The translations under genes and the position numbers were made by a program. Shown in pieces: positions 30,061 through 41,910 of a stretch of DNA of 64,000 nucleotides; within the stretch, counting starts at the first letter, position 1; every line of letters starts with the position of its first letter. This DNA is from an uncultured Gammaproteobacteria bacterium (GTDB taxonomy: Bacteria > Pseudomonadota > Gammaproteobacteria > Pseudomonadales > Azotimanducaceae): the NCBI GenBank assembly GCA_913045175.1, contig CAJWQG010000004.1, positions 1-64,000 on the forward strand. Direction: 5' to 3'. The notes beneath the pieces were generated by a model. That model saw only the letters and a program-made list of their open reading frames with translations, was not told the DNA's origin and searched no databases.

Positions 30061-30981
30061 ATGTTACAAACATTGCGCATCGCTACCCGGCAAAGTGCAC
30101 TCGCGCTGTGGCAGGCGAACTATGTTCGAAATGCCCTGGTTGACGCACATCCTTCGCTTGAAATAGAGATAGTTGGGTTTACAACCGAGGGCGATAGAAA
30201 TCAGCTGACCTCGCTGAGTGAAATTGGTGGAAAGGGGCTGTTCATCAAGGAGCTTGAACAGGCGCTTTTGGATGGCGTTGCAGATATTGCTGTTCATTCC
30301 ATGAAGGATGTTCCCGCCGAGTTACCTCCTGGACTAGAAATTGGTGCAATTTGCGAGAGAGCAGACCCTCGTGATGCGCTGGTCTCCAGAAATCACCAGG
30401 GTTTGTCGAGTCTTTCCGAGGGTTCCCGGATTGGAACCTCAAGTATGCGGCGCCGGCTGCAACTCGAGGCATCTTTCGCGAGTTTCGAATATGTGAATCT
30501 ACGAGGAAATGTTGATACCAGGCTTAGCAAGCTCGAGGCAGGGGAATACGATGCGATCGTCCTGGCGGCGGCAGGATTACACCGATTGGGTTTGGGACAG
30601 AGGATTTCTGAATACATTAGCACGGACCTGTGTTTGCCTTCGGCAGGACAAGGGGCTGTGGGCATTGAATGCAGATCGGGTGATACCCCAGTAAAGGATG
30701 TGATCGCGTGTTTGAACCATGAGAAAACAGCGCTCTGCGTTGCTTGTGAGCGCGAAGTAACGCTTCGACTTGGGGCGAACTGCAATTTGCCCGTGGCGGT
30801 CCATGCCACACTGGAGGGAGAAGAAATCCAACTGCGTTCCTTTGTCAGTGATGACTCGGGCTTGGAGACCTTTCGTCGATCAGGCAGCGGTCCGTTGCAG
30901 GAAGGGTTTGATATAGCAAGTGAAGTAGCCAAGGGTCTATTGGCGGACGGCGCAGCCGACGTGCTAGGTGAATCGGGCTAG
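30061..30981 (+). CDS. hemC: Hydroxymethylbilane synthase
   Basis: LRIATRQSALALWQA; SSMRRRLQL; GQGAVGIECR. Confidence 0.97.
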   Translation: MLQTLRIATRQSALALWQANYVRNALVDAHPSLEIEIVGFTTEGDRNQLTSLSEIGGKGLFIKELEQALLDGVADIAVHSMKDVPAELPPGLEIGAICERADPRDALVSRNHQGLSSLSEGSRIGTSSMRRRLQLEASFASFEYVNLRGNVDTRLSKLEAGEYDAIVLAAAGLHRLGLGQRISEYISTDLCLPSAGQGAVGIECRSGDTPVKDVIACLNHEKTALCVACEREVTLRLGANCNLPVAVHATLEGEEIQLRSFVSDDSGLETFRRSGSGPLQEGFDIASEVAKGLLADGAADVLGESG

Positions 30982-31706
30982 TGGCGGGAAAAGGCATCAT
31001 ACTTACCCGTCCTGCTGGATATAACGATTCTCTGATTCAAAGATTAACTTCTGAAGGACATCGTGTTTTTGAGAGGCCGTTGCTTTCGATTGAGCCATTA
31101 CCCTTGGATGATAAGGCCAAACAACGGGTAGTTGATCTCGATCGATACGACGTAGTGGTGTTTGTTAGTCGTAATGCCGTCGTTCATGGCATGAAACACT
31201 TGCAAGCCTATTGGCCACAATGGCCATTGCGACTTGTCTGGTGTGCAATGGGACGGAGAACCGCAGACGACCTGCAGTCATACGATATTCAGGCGACTTT
31301 CCCTGAGAAGCAGGGAGCTGCGGGATTGGTCGACGAGATGGACTGGCATGCTGTTTCGCGAGTGTTGGTCGTTCGCGGCAAGGGCGGGCTTGAAACACTT
31401 CACGATGCGCTTGGCAGGTGGTCAATCACCGTGGATTATCTTGAGACCTATCAGCGCGTTGCGAAGTCTCATTCGGCTTTGCAGCAGGAAATCATCGACT
31501 TGCAGTTGGAAGTGGTTATTCTTACTTCCGGAGAGGCACTGAGTTCTTTGTGCAAGTCTGTTGATGCAAAGGTTCTTGGTAAACTGATCATCGTGGTGCC
31601 AACTGAGCGTGTTGCCTTGTTGGCGAGAGAATTTGGCCTCCGAAATTTACTTGTGTCTGGCAGTGTTAGCGATGATGCGGTGCTAACCATGCTTGCTTCG
31701 ATCTAA
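30981..31706 (+). CDS. hemD: Uroporphyrinogen-III synthase
   Basis: ILTRPAGYNDSL N-terminus; position between hemC and hemX; GTG start overlapping hemC stop. Confidence 0.9.
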   Translation: MAGKGIILTRPAGYNDSLIQRLTSEGHRVFERPLLSIEPLPLDDKAKQRVVDLDRYDVVVFVSRNAVVHGMKHLQAYWPQWPLRLVWCAMGRRTADDLQSYDIQATFPEKQGAAGLVDEMDWHAVSRVLVVRGKGGLETLHDALGRWSITVDYLETYQRVAKSHSALQQEIIDLQLEVVILTSGEALSSLCKSVDAKVLGKLIIVVPTERVALLAREFGLRNLLVSGSVSDDAVLTMLASI

Positions 31707-31720
31707 GATTGGTTTGAACT

Positions 31721-32788
31721 ATGACGGATGAACAGGATTTAGCGATTACAAGTCAGGAGAGTAACGCGAATGAAACGGAAGCAAAGCGCGGTATTGTGTG
31801 GTTTGCGATCATCCTTTCACTTGGCGCGCTCGGACTCTCTGGGTACGTAGGCTACATTTGGTATTCCACCCAGGAACCAGGCCAGGAGGTTATGCGTTTG
31901 ACTGGAGAGGTTTCTCGGCTGCAGCAGCGCATTGATGAAAACAGATTGCAGGCGGTGCAAGAGCGCGATGCAGCGCTAGATTCCTACGCTAAGGGACATG
32001 AAACTCAGATTGACCTACTTCAGCAAAATCTGGACGCGCTACTTCAGAAAATTAATGCTGAAGGTAGTACAACCACACATGACTGGTTAGTCGCTGAAGT
32101 CGAATATCTGATTAGGATGGCGAGTCAGCGGGTGCTTATGGATAAGGACCCTACCGGGGCGATAGCGCTGTTGGCTGCGGCCGACGACATACTCCTTCAG
32201 GCCGAGAGCCTGACGAGCCATGAGCTAAGGTCAGCGATCGCGCAGGACATCGCGAACCTGCAGGCAGTTAATCAATTGGATATTGAAGGGATCTACTTGA
32301 AACTCGCGGCGCAGATCAGGCTGGTCGATGAGTTGAAACGCCCGGCCTATGAATTTAAACCACGATCTGAGCAGCAGGGAACCGAGGTTGCAGAGGATGC
32401 AGGACTGTTGGGACTAGCGACCCGGTTCGTAAGGAAGTTCACTTCAGTACTCCTAAAGTATTTAGATTTCCGGCGCGATACAGAGCAGATAGTGCCCATT
32501 CTACCCCCTGGCGAAGAATACTATTTGCGTCAAAACCTGGTCCTGTACCTGCAGCAGGCACAGATGGGATTGCTGAGGGGAAAGGCTGACGTATTCTCAA
32601 CGTCTGTTGATGATGGGCTAGCCTGGCTGGATCGATTTTTTGATAGTGACCACACAGTAACTGCCGCCATGAGAAGTACCCTGGCTGAGATACAGGTAGT
32701 TGATGTAGAGCGAAATCTACCGGACGTTTCAGCGTCATTGCGGGAGGTGCGCAAACTGTCTCGTAGTTCCACACTGGTAGTGCAATGA
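31721..32788 (+). CDS. hemX: HemX-like uroporphyrinogen-III C-methyltransferase family membrane protein
   Basis: Single TM plus coiled coil; WLVAEVEYLIRMASQRVL; in hemCDXY order. Confidence 0.9.
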   Translation: MTDEQDLAITSQESNANETEAKRGIVWFAIILSLGALGLSGYVGYIWYSTQEPGQEVMRLTGEVSRLQQRIDENRLQAVQERDAALDSYAKGHETQIDLLQQNLDALLQKINAEGSTTTHDWLVAEVEYLIRMASQRVLMDKDPTGAIALLAAADDILLQAESLTSHELRSAIAQDIANLQAVNQLDIEGIYLKLAAQIRLVDELKRPAYEFKPRSEQQGTEVAEDAGLLGLATRFVRKFTSVLLKYLDFRRDTEQIVPILPPGEEYYLRQNLVLYLQQAQMGLLRGKADVFSTSVDDGLAWLDRFFDSDHTVTAAMRSTLAEIQVVDVERNLPDVSASLREVRKLSRSSTLVVQ

Positions 32789-33942
32789 AATACTCGCTGC
32801 TTATCGTACTGATATGCGTGGTGCTTGCGGGATGGATTGGCACCTTGATTGCACGAGACCCAGGATATGTCCTTATAGCGTATGAAAGCTATCGATTTCA
32901 GACCAGCCTGTGGATCATGCTGGCGATTTTGGTAGTGGTTGTCGTAGGGGCCTATTATCTGCTGCGTCTGCTCAGGCTTTTTGTTGTCGGCCCTGCCAAT
33001 CTCAAAGGCTGGAGAACTTCTAGGAAGGTGCGTCGCGCGGATGATCTGACGCGCAAGGGGCTTTCCCTGCTGGCTGCAGGAGAATATGCGCGTGCTGAGA
33101 AGTATTTGCTCAGTGGTGCGCAAGATCATGCTAATCCAGGAACTTTCTACCTGGCAGCGGCAAAGGCTGCCGATGGACAGAAGAATAGCGAACAGAGAGA
33201 AGCCTTGTTGCGCATGGCATTGGAAGCAGACGATGAGTTATCTACTGCCGTGGCGATGAGTACAGCAGAGATGGCTGCCGGGCGTGGCGAATGGCAGCAT
33301 AGCTTGAAGAATCTTGACAAACTACCGGTCACTAAAGCGGTTCTGGAACTCAAAAAGCATGCGCTGTATGAAAGTGGCGATTGGCGTGGGCTGTTAGCGT
33401 TGATGCCTGCGTTGCGAACGACCAAACTGGTGGATGATGATTTTGAGAAACGGATAGCGATGAACCATTTGTCGCAAGTTTCCCTCACTGATGGTGGTCG
33501 TACAGCGGTGATAAAAAAACTGTCTTCGGCAGTTAGGTATGACCCTGATATTGTGCTGTGTTATACGCGGTCTCTGACCGATGAACGTGCGGCGGAAATA
33601 AACCTAAGAAAGTCGATAAAACGTCAATGGCACGAGGACTATGCCAAGGCGTATGGGAAACTGGGAAGGGATACGCTGCAAACGAGAATCAAACACGCGG
33701 AATCCTGGCTGAAAAAACATGCAGGAAGTGCGGATTTGCATATGGCGCTTGCAACCATGTATGAAAAAGCCGGAGACCTCGATAAAGCAAGAGCAGCTTG
33801 TCAAAGAAGTATCGACGTATCGCCAACTCGTACTGCCGTGGAGATGATGGCTACGTTCCTGGCTGAAGATGGCGATCACCTGGCGAGCAATCGATATTTA
33901 AAGCAGGCCCTAACGCTGGGAACCTTAGTGGACGACGGCTAA
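32785..33942 (+). CDS. hemY: HemY-like TPR membrane protein
   Basis: ARDPGYVLIAYESYRFQTSLW N-terminal motif; TPR-like C-terminus; follows hemX. Confidence 0.9.
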   Translation: MKYSLLIVLICVVLAGWIGTLIARDPGYVLIAYESYRFQTSLWIMLAILVVVVVGAYYLLRLLRLFVVGPANLKGWRTSRKVRRADDLTRKGLSLLAAGEYARAEKYLLSGAQDHANPGTFYLAAAKAADGQKNSEQREALLRMALEADDELSTAVAMSTAEMAAGRGEWQHSLKNLDKLPVTKAVLELKKHALYESGDWRGLLALMPALRTTKLVDDDFEKRIAMNHLSQVSLTDGGRTAVIKKLSSAVRYDPDIVLCYTRSLTDERAAEINLRKSIKRQWHEDYAKAYGKLGRDTLQTRIKHAESWLKKHAGSADLHMALATMYEKAGDLDKARAACQRSIDVSPTRTAVEMMATFLAEDGDHLASNRYLKQALTLGTLVDDG

Positions 33943-33967
33943 TCAACTACTTCTGCTACATCTATAG

Positions 33968-34687
33968 TTACGTCCTTGGCGCGTAGGAGAAAACATCTGA
34001 AAACATGTTTGCCTTGGGCATGCCCCGTGCAATAAATGAGTCCAGTGTTGCGTAAACCATGCCAGGGCCGCCGCTAACGTATACGATGACATCGGTCAGG
34101 TCGTCGAAATCTTTGAGTGCTGCGTCGCCGACCAGACCTGTTCGACCATTCCAGTCGGGGGATGTATCCGGTTCACTGACTACGGGTATGTATTCGAACA
34201 CACTGTTATCGTGCGACCAGGCGTTGCACAGGTTGTCCAGATATAGGTCTGATTCTGCAAGGACACCCCAGTACAAAAATATCTGTCCCTCGTGGCCGAT
34301 ATGCATCAGGTACTCATAGATGCTTTTCATCTGCGTAATGCCGGTACTCGCGGCTAGTAGGATCAGGGTTTTGTCAGGTGGCGATTCAAGATAGCAGTCG
34401 CCCTTTGGTGCCTCGATCTCAATTTTGTCTGCTTTATCAAGGAGTGCTTCGATTTCAACGGAGTCTTCGGAGTCGGGTGTGGGACGGACGTGTAGTTCAA
34501 TTGACTCAGAAATATGGGGTGAGTTGGCAATTGAAAAAGGACAACGTTTGCCCGGGAGTATTACCTCCAGATACTGACCTGCTTTAAAACTGAGCGTTTG
34601 TCCTTCAGGGAGGTCCAGAACTACTCGGCGGGTATCGGTGTTGAAATATGTTATTGACGATATTGCGCAACTTAAGCGCTTTGACAT
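33968..34687 (-). CDS. fre: NAD(P)H-flavin reductase
   Basis: CPFSIANSPH flavin motif; LLAASTGITQMKSIYEYL; YVSGGPGMVYATLD. Confidence 0.87.
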   Translation of the reverse strand: MSKRLSCAISSITYFNTDTRRVVLDLPEGQTLSFKAGQYLEVILPGKRCPFSIANSPHISESIELHVRPTPDSEDSVEIEALLDKADKIEIEAPKGDCYLESPPDKTLILLAASTGITQMKSIYEYLMHIGHEGQIFLYWGVLAESDLYLDNLCNAWSHDNSVFEYIPVVSEPDTSPDWNGRTGLVGDAALKDFDDLTDVIVYVSGGPGMVYATLDSFIARGMPKANMFSDVFSYAPRT

Positions 34688-34691
34688 CGGG

Positions 34692-35951
34692 TTAGTTTCT
34701 CTTCATCGATGAGAAAAACTCTTCATTGGTTTTCGACTTACGTAATTTGTCTAACAGAAACTCAATCGCAGCGAGGTCATCCATTTCATGAAGGATCTTC
34801 CGTAGGATCCAAACCTTTTGTAGTTGCTCGTCGGTCATCAGCAGATCTTCTTTACGCGTTCCGGAACGCCTGATGTTGATTGCAGGATAAACTCGTTTTT
34901 CCGCGATCTTTCTTTCCAGATGCAGTTCGAGGTTACCGGTACCTTTGAATTCTTCGTAGATCACCTCGTCCATCTTGGAGCCGGTGTCTATCAGGCAGGT
35001 CGCAATGATGGTTAAGCTTGCGCCCTCTTCCAGGTTTCTCGCTGCGCCGAAAAATCGCTTTGGTCGTTCAAGCGCGTGAGCATCAACACCACCCGTTAGT
35101 ACTTTTCCGGAAGCAGGAATGACCGTGTTGTAGGCACGAGCGAGACGGGTAATCGAATCCAGTAGGATCACGACGTCAGTCTTATGCTCTACCAACCGCT
35201 TGGCTTTCTCGATGACCATCTCAGCTACCTGAACGTGACGAGACGGTGGCTCATCGAAAGTACTTGCAACGACTTCGCCACGCACCAGCCGCTGCATCTC
35301 GGTCACTTCTTCTGGACGTTCATCGATAAGTAGCACAATGAGATGACACTCCGGGTTGTTACGCATAATGGACTGCGCCACGTTTTGCAGGATCAGCGTT
35401 TTCCCTGCTTTCGGGGGTGAAACAATCAGTCCTCGCTGACCTTTTCCAATAGGAGCAGTTAGATCGATGATCCTGGCAGTGAGATCTTCCGTTGATCCGT
35501 TCCCTGCTTCCAGACAAAGGGGAATATCGGGATGAAGAGGAGTCAGGTTTTCGAACAGAATCTTGTTCTTCGATTCGTTTGGGTCAGCAAAATTGATCTT
35601 GTCGACCTTAAGTAGTGCAAAGTATCGTTCAGAATCCTTTGGTGGTCTGATCTTGCCGGATACTGTATCTCCTGTTCTCAGGTTAAATCGCCGGATCTGA
35701 CTGGGAGAGACGTAGATATCGTCCGGTCCAGCAAGATAAGAGCTATCCGGTGATCTAAGGAAGCCAAAACCGTCCTGAAGAATTTCCAGGGTTCCATCGC
35801 CGAAGATAGACTCTCCGCTCTTAGCGTGTTTGCGCAGTACGCTGGCAATAATTTCTTGTTTTCTGGATCGACCCAGATTGTCCATGCCCATTTCGTGAGC
35901 AATTTCGAGAAGTTCAGGGATAGGTTTGGCTTTTAGATCAGTTAGATTCAT
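34692..35951 (-). CDS. rho: Transcription termination factor Rho
   Basis: [46 protein letters not shown]. Confidence 0.98.
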   Translation of the reverse strand: MNLTDLKAKPIPELLEIAHEMGMDNLGRSRKQEIIASVLRKHAKSGESIFGDGTLEILQDGFGFLRSPDSSYLAGPDDIYVSPSQIRRFNLRTGDTVSGKIRPPKDSERYFALLKVDKINFADPNESKNKILFENLTPLHPDIPLCLEAGNGSTEDLTARIIDLTAPIGKGQRGLIVSPPKAGKTLILQNVAQSIMRNNPECHLIVLLIDERPEEVTEMQRLVRGEVVASTFDEPPSRHVQVAEMVIEKAKRLVEHKTDVVILLDSITRLARAYNTVIPASGKVLTGGVDAHALERPKRFFGAARNLEEGASLTIIATCLIDTGSKMDEVIYEEFKGTGNLELHLERKIAEKRVYPAINIRRSGTRKEDLLMTDEQLQKVWILRKILHEMDDLAAIEFLLDKLRKSKTNEEFFSSMKRN

Positions 35952-36185
35952 GGTTAAGTTTTTTGAAGTTAGAAGAGAGTGAGCGCGACTGCGCAAGATT
36001 GTTAGTAATTAAGCTTGTTGTATTAAGAGCTAGAAATGAATTAGAAAGTGGGTGGATGATTACGAAGCGGTTTCAGAAAGAGGTTCGATCCATCAACAAT
36101 GTCTGAATGGGCGTAAAATGCGATGTTTTGGGAGACTTGTCAACACTTTTTCGAAGGTTAAAAGCCACAAATCTCCCATACAGGG

Positions 36186-36509
36186 TCAGATATTGCTGTC
36201 AAGAAACGCCGTTAATTGCGATTTTGACAAGGCACCAACCTTGGTTGCTTCCACCGCGCCATTTTTGAAAAGCATGAGCGTTGGAATGCCCCGGATTCCA
36301 TATTTTGGTGGCGTATCCCCGTTTTCATCAATGTCGAGTTTACAAATTTTCATTTTCCCGTCGTACTCGGATGCAATTTCTTCCAGTACTGGTGCAATGA
36401 CCTTACATGGGCCACACCATTCGGCCCAATAATCTACAAGGACGGGTAAATCGGAATTGAGTACTTCACTTTCGAAAGTATCATCAGAGACATGATTAAT
36501 GTCTGACAT
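36186..36509 (-). CDS. trxA: Thioredoxin 1
   Basis: [20 protein letters not shown]. Confidence 0.97.
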   Translation of the reverse strand: MSDINHVSDDTFESEVLNSDLPVLVDYWAEWCGPCKVIAPVLEEIASEYDGKMKICKLDIDENGDTPPKYGIRGIPTLMLFKNGAVEATKVGALSKSQLTAFLDSNI

Positions 36510-36607
36510 TATTTCTCCAAAAATCTAGACGGGTTTATAAGGGTTGTATCCTAAGCTGCCGTTAACTTTTTAACAATCCCAATTGAAAAACTCGGTTGGA
36601 TTATTGC

Positions 36608-37708
<1,101 letters not shown>

Positions 37709-37710
37709 CT

Positions 37711-38976
37711 ATGAAATTTGGCATCTTCTATGAGCACCAGTTACCCAAACCCTGGGGTGAAGGCAAAGAATTAAAGCTATTTCAGGATGCGTTGGAGCAG
37801 GTCGAGCTCGCTGATCGTATTGGTATTGATTACGCGTGGGAAGTTGAACATCATTTTCTAGAGGAATATTCACATTCCTCGGCACCGGAAATTTTTCTTG
37901 CAGCCGCATCCCAGCGCACGAAGAATATTAGGCTGGGGCATGGTATTCGCCAGGTTATTACCAATTATAACCACCCTGTCAGAACGGCAGAATGTATAGC
38001 CACCCTTGATTTAGTGTCCAATGGCAGGGTCGAATTTGGCACTGGTGAGTCCTCAGCTATATTGGAGCTGGGCGGGTTTGATATTCCCGTGGCTTCCAAG
38101 CGAGAGCAATATCTTGAGGCCACGGAACAGATAGCCAATATGCTGGCAATGGACCCGTATCCAGGCTACCAGGGTAAATATTTCGACATGCCTTGCAGGA
38201 ACGTGGTACCGAAATCCGTACAGAAGCCCCACCCTCCCTTGTGGGTAGCCTGTTCGAATCGAGAGACCATAAAAATGGCTGCCAGACTTGGTATAGGGGC
38301 ACTTACGTTTGCGTTTGTCGACCCCCTGGACGCAAAGCACTGGGTGGACGAGTACTACAGCATTATCAAGAGCGATCAGTGTGTACCAATTGGACATTCG
38401 ATTAACCCTAATATCTGCATGGTGACCAGCCTTTCGTTGCATGAGGATCGGCAAGAAGCGGTTGATAGGGGGCTCGAGGGCTTCGAATTTTTTGGTTTCG
38501 CCCTTGGCTCACTGTATGGGTTTGGCGAGCACAAACCAGGAAGAACCAATCTGTTTGAACAATTCCGTGCGGTACGAGAGCAGCGGTTGGAAGAAAACCC
38601 AATCGACATCTCCAGAGCGCTGGCTGCCGAGCGCGGAGGTATTGGTACGCCGGAAGATATGCGCAAGCACTTGCGAAAATTCGAGGAAGTGGGAGTCGAT
38701 CAGGTCACTTTCATACAGCAGGCTGGCATGAACAAACATGAGCGCATCTGTGAATCCCTGGCGCTTTTTGGTCAGGAGGTCTTGCCTGAGTTCAAAGAAC
38801 GGGAAGTAGCCAGAGAAACTAAGAAGGCTGAGGAACTCGCGCCTTACATCGACGCTGCGATGCAGCGTAAAAAATATATAGAACCACTTGCGGATAAAGA
38901 CATCCCAGTTTTCCCGGCACTGGGACGCTCGATAGTTGAAGGTGAAGCGGACCCAAACAAAGTTGCTGATTCCTGA
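37711..38976 (+). CDS. LLM-class flavin-dependent (luciferase-like) monooxygenase
   Basis: MKFGIFYEHQLPKPWG; RTKNIRLGHGIRQV. Confidence 0.88.
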   Translation: MKFGIFYEHQLPKPWGEGKELKLFQDALEQVELADRIGIDYAWEVEHHFLEEYSHSSAPEIFLAAASQRTKNIRLGHGIRQVITNYNHPVRTAECIATLDLVSNGRVEFGTGESSAILELGGFDIPVASKREQYLEATEQIANMLAMDPYPGYQGKYFDMPCRNVVPKSVQKPHPPLWVACSNRETIKMAARLGIGALTFAFVDPLDAKHWVDEYYSIIKSDQCVPIGHSINPNICMVTSLSLHEDRQEAVDRGLEGFEFFGFALGSLYGFGEHKPGRTNLFEQFRAVREQRLEENPIDISRALAAERGGIGTPEDMRKHLRKFEEVGVDQVTFIQQAGMNKHERICESLALFGQEVLPEFKEREVARETKKAEELAPYIDAAMQRKKYIEPLADKDIPVFPALGRSIVEGEADPNKVADS

Positions 38977-38992
38977 AGCCTGCCAGCAAGGT

Positions 38993-40849
38993 CTACGATT
39001 TATCGTGCGTCTCCAACTGAGCAGACAAATCCAACCACTGGGTTTCAATGTCTTCGATTTGAGATTTTAGTTCCAGCTGATCTTTCAGGAGTTGCTGAAC
39101 GCTAACGCCCTGATCCCGCGTATAGATGTCGGGATTCGAAAGTCTTGTCTCAATATCCGCCAGCTTTCTAGACAGCCGCTCGAGTCGTTGATCGAGGGTT
39201 TTAATTTTGGTTCGCAGTTGTCTTGCCGCTTTATGGGTCGTTGGCTTTGGCTTGTCGATAGCAGCTGGAGGTGAAACTATCGGCTTTTCGCCAAATAATT
39301 TTGCGCGGTAATCCTGCAGGTCACCGGCATAGCGTTGCACTCCACCATCATCAACCAGCAGGAATTCATCGACTGTATTTGCAAGAATATGTCTGTCGTG
39401 TGAAATCAGGACGATGGCGCCAGGGAACTCTTGTAGCGCAATGGTTAGTGCCTGACACATTTCCATATCCAGGTGGTTGGTAGGCTCGTCCAGGAGCAAA
39501 ACATTGGGCTCCTGATAGGCGATTATGGCAAGCGCCAGTCGGGCTTTCTCACCACCTGAAAAAGACGCAACCGGTTCGCTAATTCGGTCACCACGGAAGT
39601 CATAGCCTCCAAGATAGTCCCGCACCCTCTGTTCCGTTGCATTCTCGTTCAGCGATTGGATGTGAATGAACGCGGATTGTTCCAGGTGAAGGTTTTCTAC
39701 CTGTTGTTGTGAGTAGTATCCGCGTTTGAGATTGGTGCCAAATATCAGCTTTCCTCCCATCAGGTTGAGCTGCCCTGCAAGGCTACGCATCAGTGTAGAT
39801 TTACCCGCGCCGTTATGTCCCAGGAGCCCCAATCTGTCTCCTGGGTGCAGGTTCAGGCGAATATCTTTCAGGATTGCGTGGTCGTAACCAAGCTCTGCGT
39901 CCTCCAGTGTGATGAGAGGATCCGATATCTTGCCACTACTGGGTATTTCGAACCGGAATGGTGAATCAATGTGCGCTGGCGCAATGTGTGCCATTCGTGC
40001 GAGCGCCTTTAACCGACTTTGCGCCTGCCTTGCTTTGGTTGCTTTAGCTCGAAATCTTCGGATGAAATCCTGCATGTGTTCAATTTCGCGCTGTTGCCGT
40101 GCATAGTTACTTTGTTGTTCAGCCAGTCGCGCTGCTTTGATTGTTTCAAACTGACTATAGTTACCAGGAAATAACTCGATGGACTGTTGATGCAAATACG
40201 CGATCTGATCAACGCACTCATCCAGAAATGCCCTATCGTGTGAAATCAACAACAGAGTGCCAGTGTAGTGGTTAATCCAGTCTGACAGCCAAAGGATCGT
40301 GTCCAGATCAAGGTGGTTGGTGGGCTCGTCCAGAAGCAGCAGGTCGGAAGGCTTCATTAAAGTGCGAGCTAGATTCAGACGTATCTGCCAACCGCCAGAG
40401 AACGCGCTCACAGGTTGCTGGAGTTCTTCCTGCTTGAATCCAAGCCCAATCATCAGTTTTTCAGCGCGCGCCCTCGCGGCGTAGCCATCTATTGCAGCCA
40501 TAGCTTCATGCAGCTCTGCAACCTGTTCAAAACGTTCAAGTTTCTCGGCTTTGGCTAGTGCTTCACTGATCGAAACGAAGTCGATATCCCCTTCTAATAC
40601 GTAGTTTACTGCTGGCTGGTCCGTATTGGAGGTCTCCTGCTCCATATAGGCCAGGCGGGTACCTTTTGGTAGATCGAAGTTCCCTTCGTCGGACTCAAAT
40701 ATGCCCGTAATCATCTGAAAAAGGCTGGTCTTACCACTACCGTTGGCACCAACGAGGCCCACCTTTGCGCCTTTACCAATGGTAAATGAGACGTTGGCGA
40801 ACAGCAGTTGGCTACCGCGGCGTAGAGCGAGGTTGGTAAATGTCAGCAC
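38993..40849 (-). CDS. ABC-F family ATPase (YheS-like)
   Basis: Two ABC domains (GANGSGKTS, GHNGAGKST; two LLLDEPTNHLD) and C-terminal coiled coil. Confidence 0.93.
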   Translation of the reverse strand: MLTFTNLALRRGSQLLFANVSFTIGKGAKVGLVGANGSGKTSLFQMITGIFESDEGNFDLPKGTRLAYMEQETSNTDQPAVNYVLEGDIDFVSISEALAKAEKLERFEQVAELHEAMAAIDGYAARARAEKLMIGLGFKQEELQQPVSAFSGGWQIRLNLARTLMKPSDLLLLDEPTNHLDLDTILWLSDWINHYTGTLLLISHDRAFLDECVDQIAYLHQQSIELFPGNYSQFETIKAARLAEQQSNYARQQREIEHMQDFIRRFRAKATKARQAQSRLKALARMAHIAPAHIDSPFRFEIPSSGKISDPLITLEDAELGYDHAILKDIRLNLHPGDRLGLLGHNGAGKSTLMRSLAGQLNLMGGKLIFGTNLKRGYYSQQQVENLHLEQSAFIHIQSLNENATEQRVRDYLGGYDFRGDRISEPVASFSGGEKARLALAIIAYQEPNVLLLDEPTNHLDMEMCQALTIALQEFPGAIVLISHDRHILANTVDEFLLVDDGGVQRYAGDLQDYRAKLFGEKPIVSPPAAIDKPKPTTHKAARQLRTKIKTLDQRLERLSRKLADIETRLSNPDIYTRDQGVSVQQLLKDQLELKSQIEDIETQWLDLSAQLETHDKS

Positions 40850-40930
40850 GCGACAATATTACTGCAAAGTCATTTGATTTTTCGCTTTGGGTTAGTAATG
40901 CTCACTTGAAATTCCGTGGAGAGAAAAATC

Positions 40931-41416
40931 ATGATGATCAAGCTGATGATCCTGATCGTGATACTTGCTTGTATCGGTCCTTTCTTCATTAAGGGACCTG
41001 ATGGTCAGCCACTGGCGACGTTAGAAGACTGGAAGATGGATCTGCCGGACTCCCCCATGGACTTGTTGCCTGATTCGGCCCAGGAATCTGTACCGGATGT
41101 TCCTGAAGTGACGGAAGTGACGGAAGTGTACAGGTGGCAAGACGAAAACGGTGTTTGGCAGTTTTCTAATAATCCAAATGATGCGCCTGGTGCTGAAGTT
41201 ATGGCGCTGGACGGAAAGATTAACATTATTGAATCTGCCCAATTGCCGCCGACATCGTCACCAGACACTCGCAAGTCGATACCATCATCGATTCCCAGTG
41301 TCGCTACCGTGGCGCCAGGACAAGCGGCGGAACTAATGGAAACGGTAACGAATCTGCAAGATACGATCGATCAACGTAAGGCAGATATGGATACAATTTC
41401 AGGGATGAAGCGTTAA
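40931..41416 (+). CDS. DUF4124-like protein
   Basis: N-terminal TM; VYRWQDENGVWQFSNNPN motif. Confidence 0.75.
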   Translation: MMIKLMILIVILACIGPFFIKGPDGQPLATLEDWKMDLPDSPMDLLPDSAQESVPDVPEVTEVTEVYRWQDENGVWQFSNNPNDAPGAEVMALDGKINIIESAQLPPTSSPDTRKSIPSSIPSVATVAPGQAAELMETVTNLQDTIDQRKADMDTISGMKR

Positions 41417-41910
41417 CTGAGTCTGGGTTTGATAATCTGGAACAGGCTAATCGCGATCAGCCCTATAAAGCCAATGAGTGTCCATCCGGGAATGCTTATT
41501 CCAAAAAGAGTCCACAAAACCTCGGCACAAGATCCATCTCCTGTCAGAATCATCGAGAGCACTTCAGTTAACGGAAACACATCCATCAGGTAATCCAGAC
41601 CGGGTCCGCATGCGGGCACTTCATCCTTGGGCAGGTTCTGTAGCCAAAGCTGGCGTACAGCAAGCGCCGCGCCAAGGCTGGCTGTAATCACGCCGACGCT
41701 GCCAAAAATGCGTATGCCTTTGATTCCTGGGTTGAACAGTGCGGCTATCAAAGCGACCACTCCGGTGGTGATGACTGCAACGCGTTGCAGGATACATAGT
41801 GGGCAAGGTTCGAGGGCCATCGCGTGTTCCATGTAAAGAGCGACCAGTATCAGAAAAATACATCCTGAAAAGACAAGGTAGTTGATGTTGCGGGAGTTAG
41901 GAATAGTCAC
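41413..41910 (-). CDS. dsbB: Disulfide bond formation protein DsbB
   Basis: EPCPLCILQRVAV; ACGPGLDYL...GDGSCAEV; four TM. Confidence 0.93.
   Translation of the reverse strand: MTIPNSRNINYLVFSGCIFLILVALYMEHAMALEPCPLCILQRVAVITTGVVALIAALFNPGIKGIRIFGSVGVITASLGAALAVRQLWLQNLPKDEVPACGPGLDYLMDVFPLTEVLSMILTGDGSCAEVLWTLFGISIPGWTLIGFIGLIAISLFQIIKPRLS

Noticed and set aside
30393-30932. 179 aa minus-strand ORF inside hemC
   Set aside because: Low-complexity Ser/Pro-rich antisense translation of hemC.
32530-33129. 199 aa minus-strand ORF across hemX-hemY
   Set aside because: Antisense to overlapping hemX/hemY; spurious.
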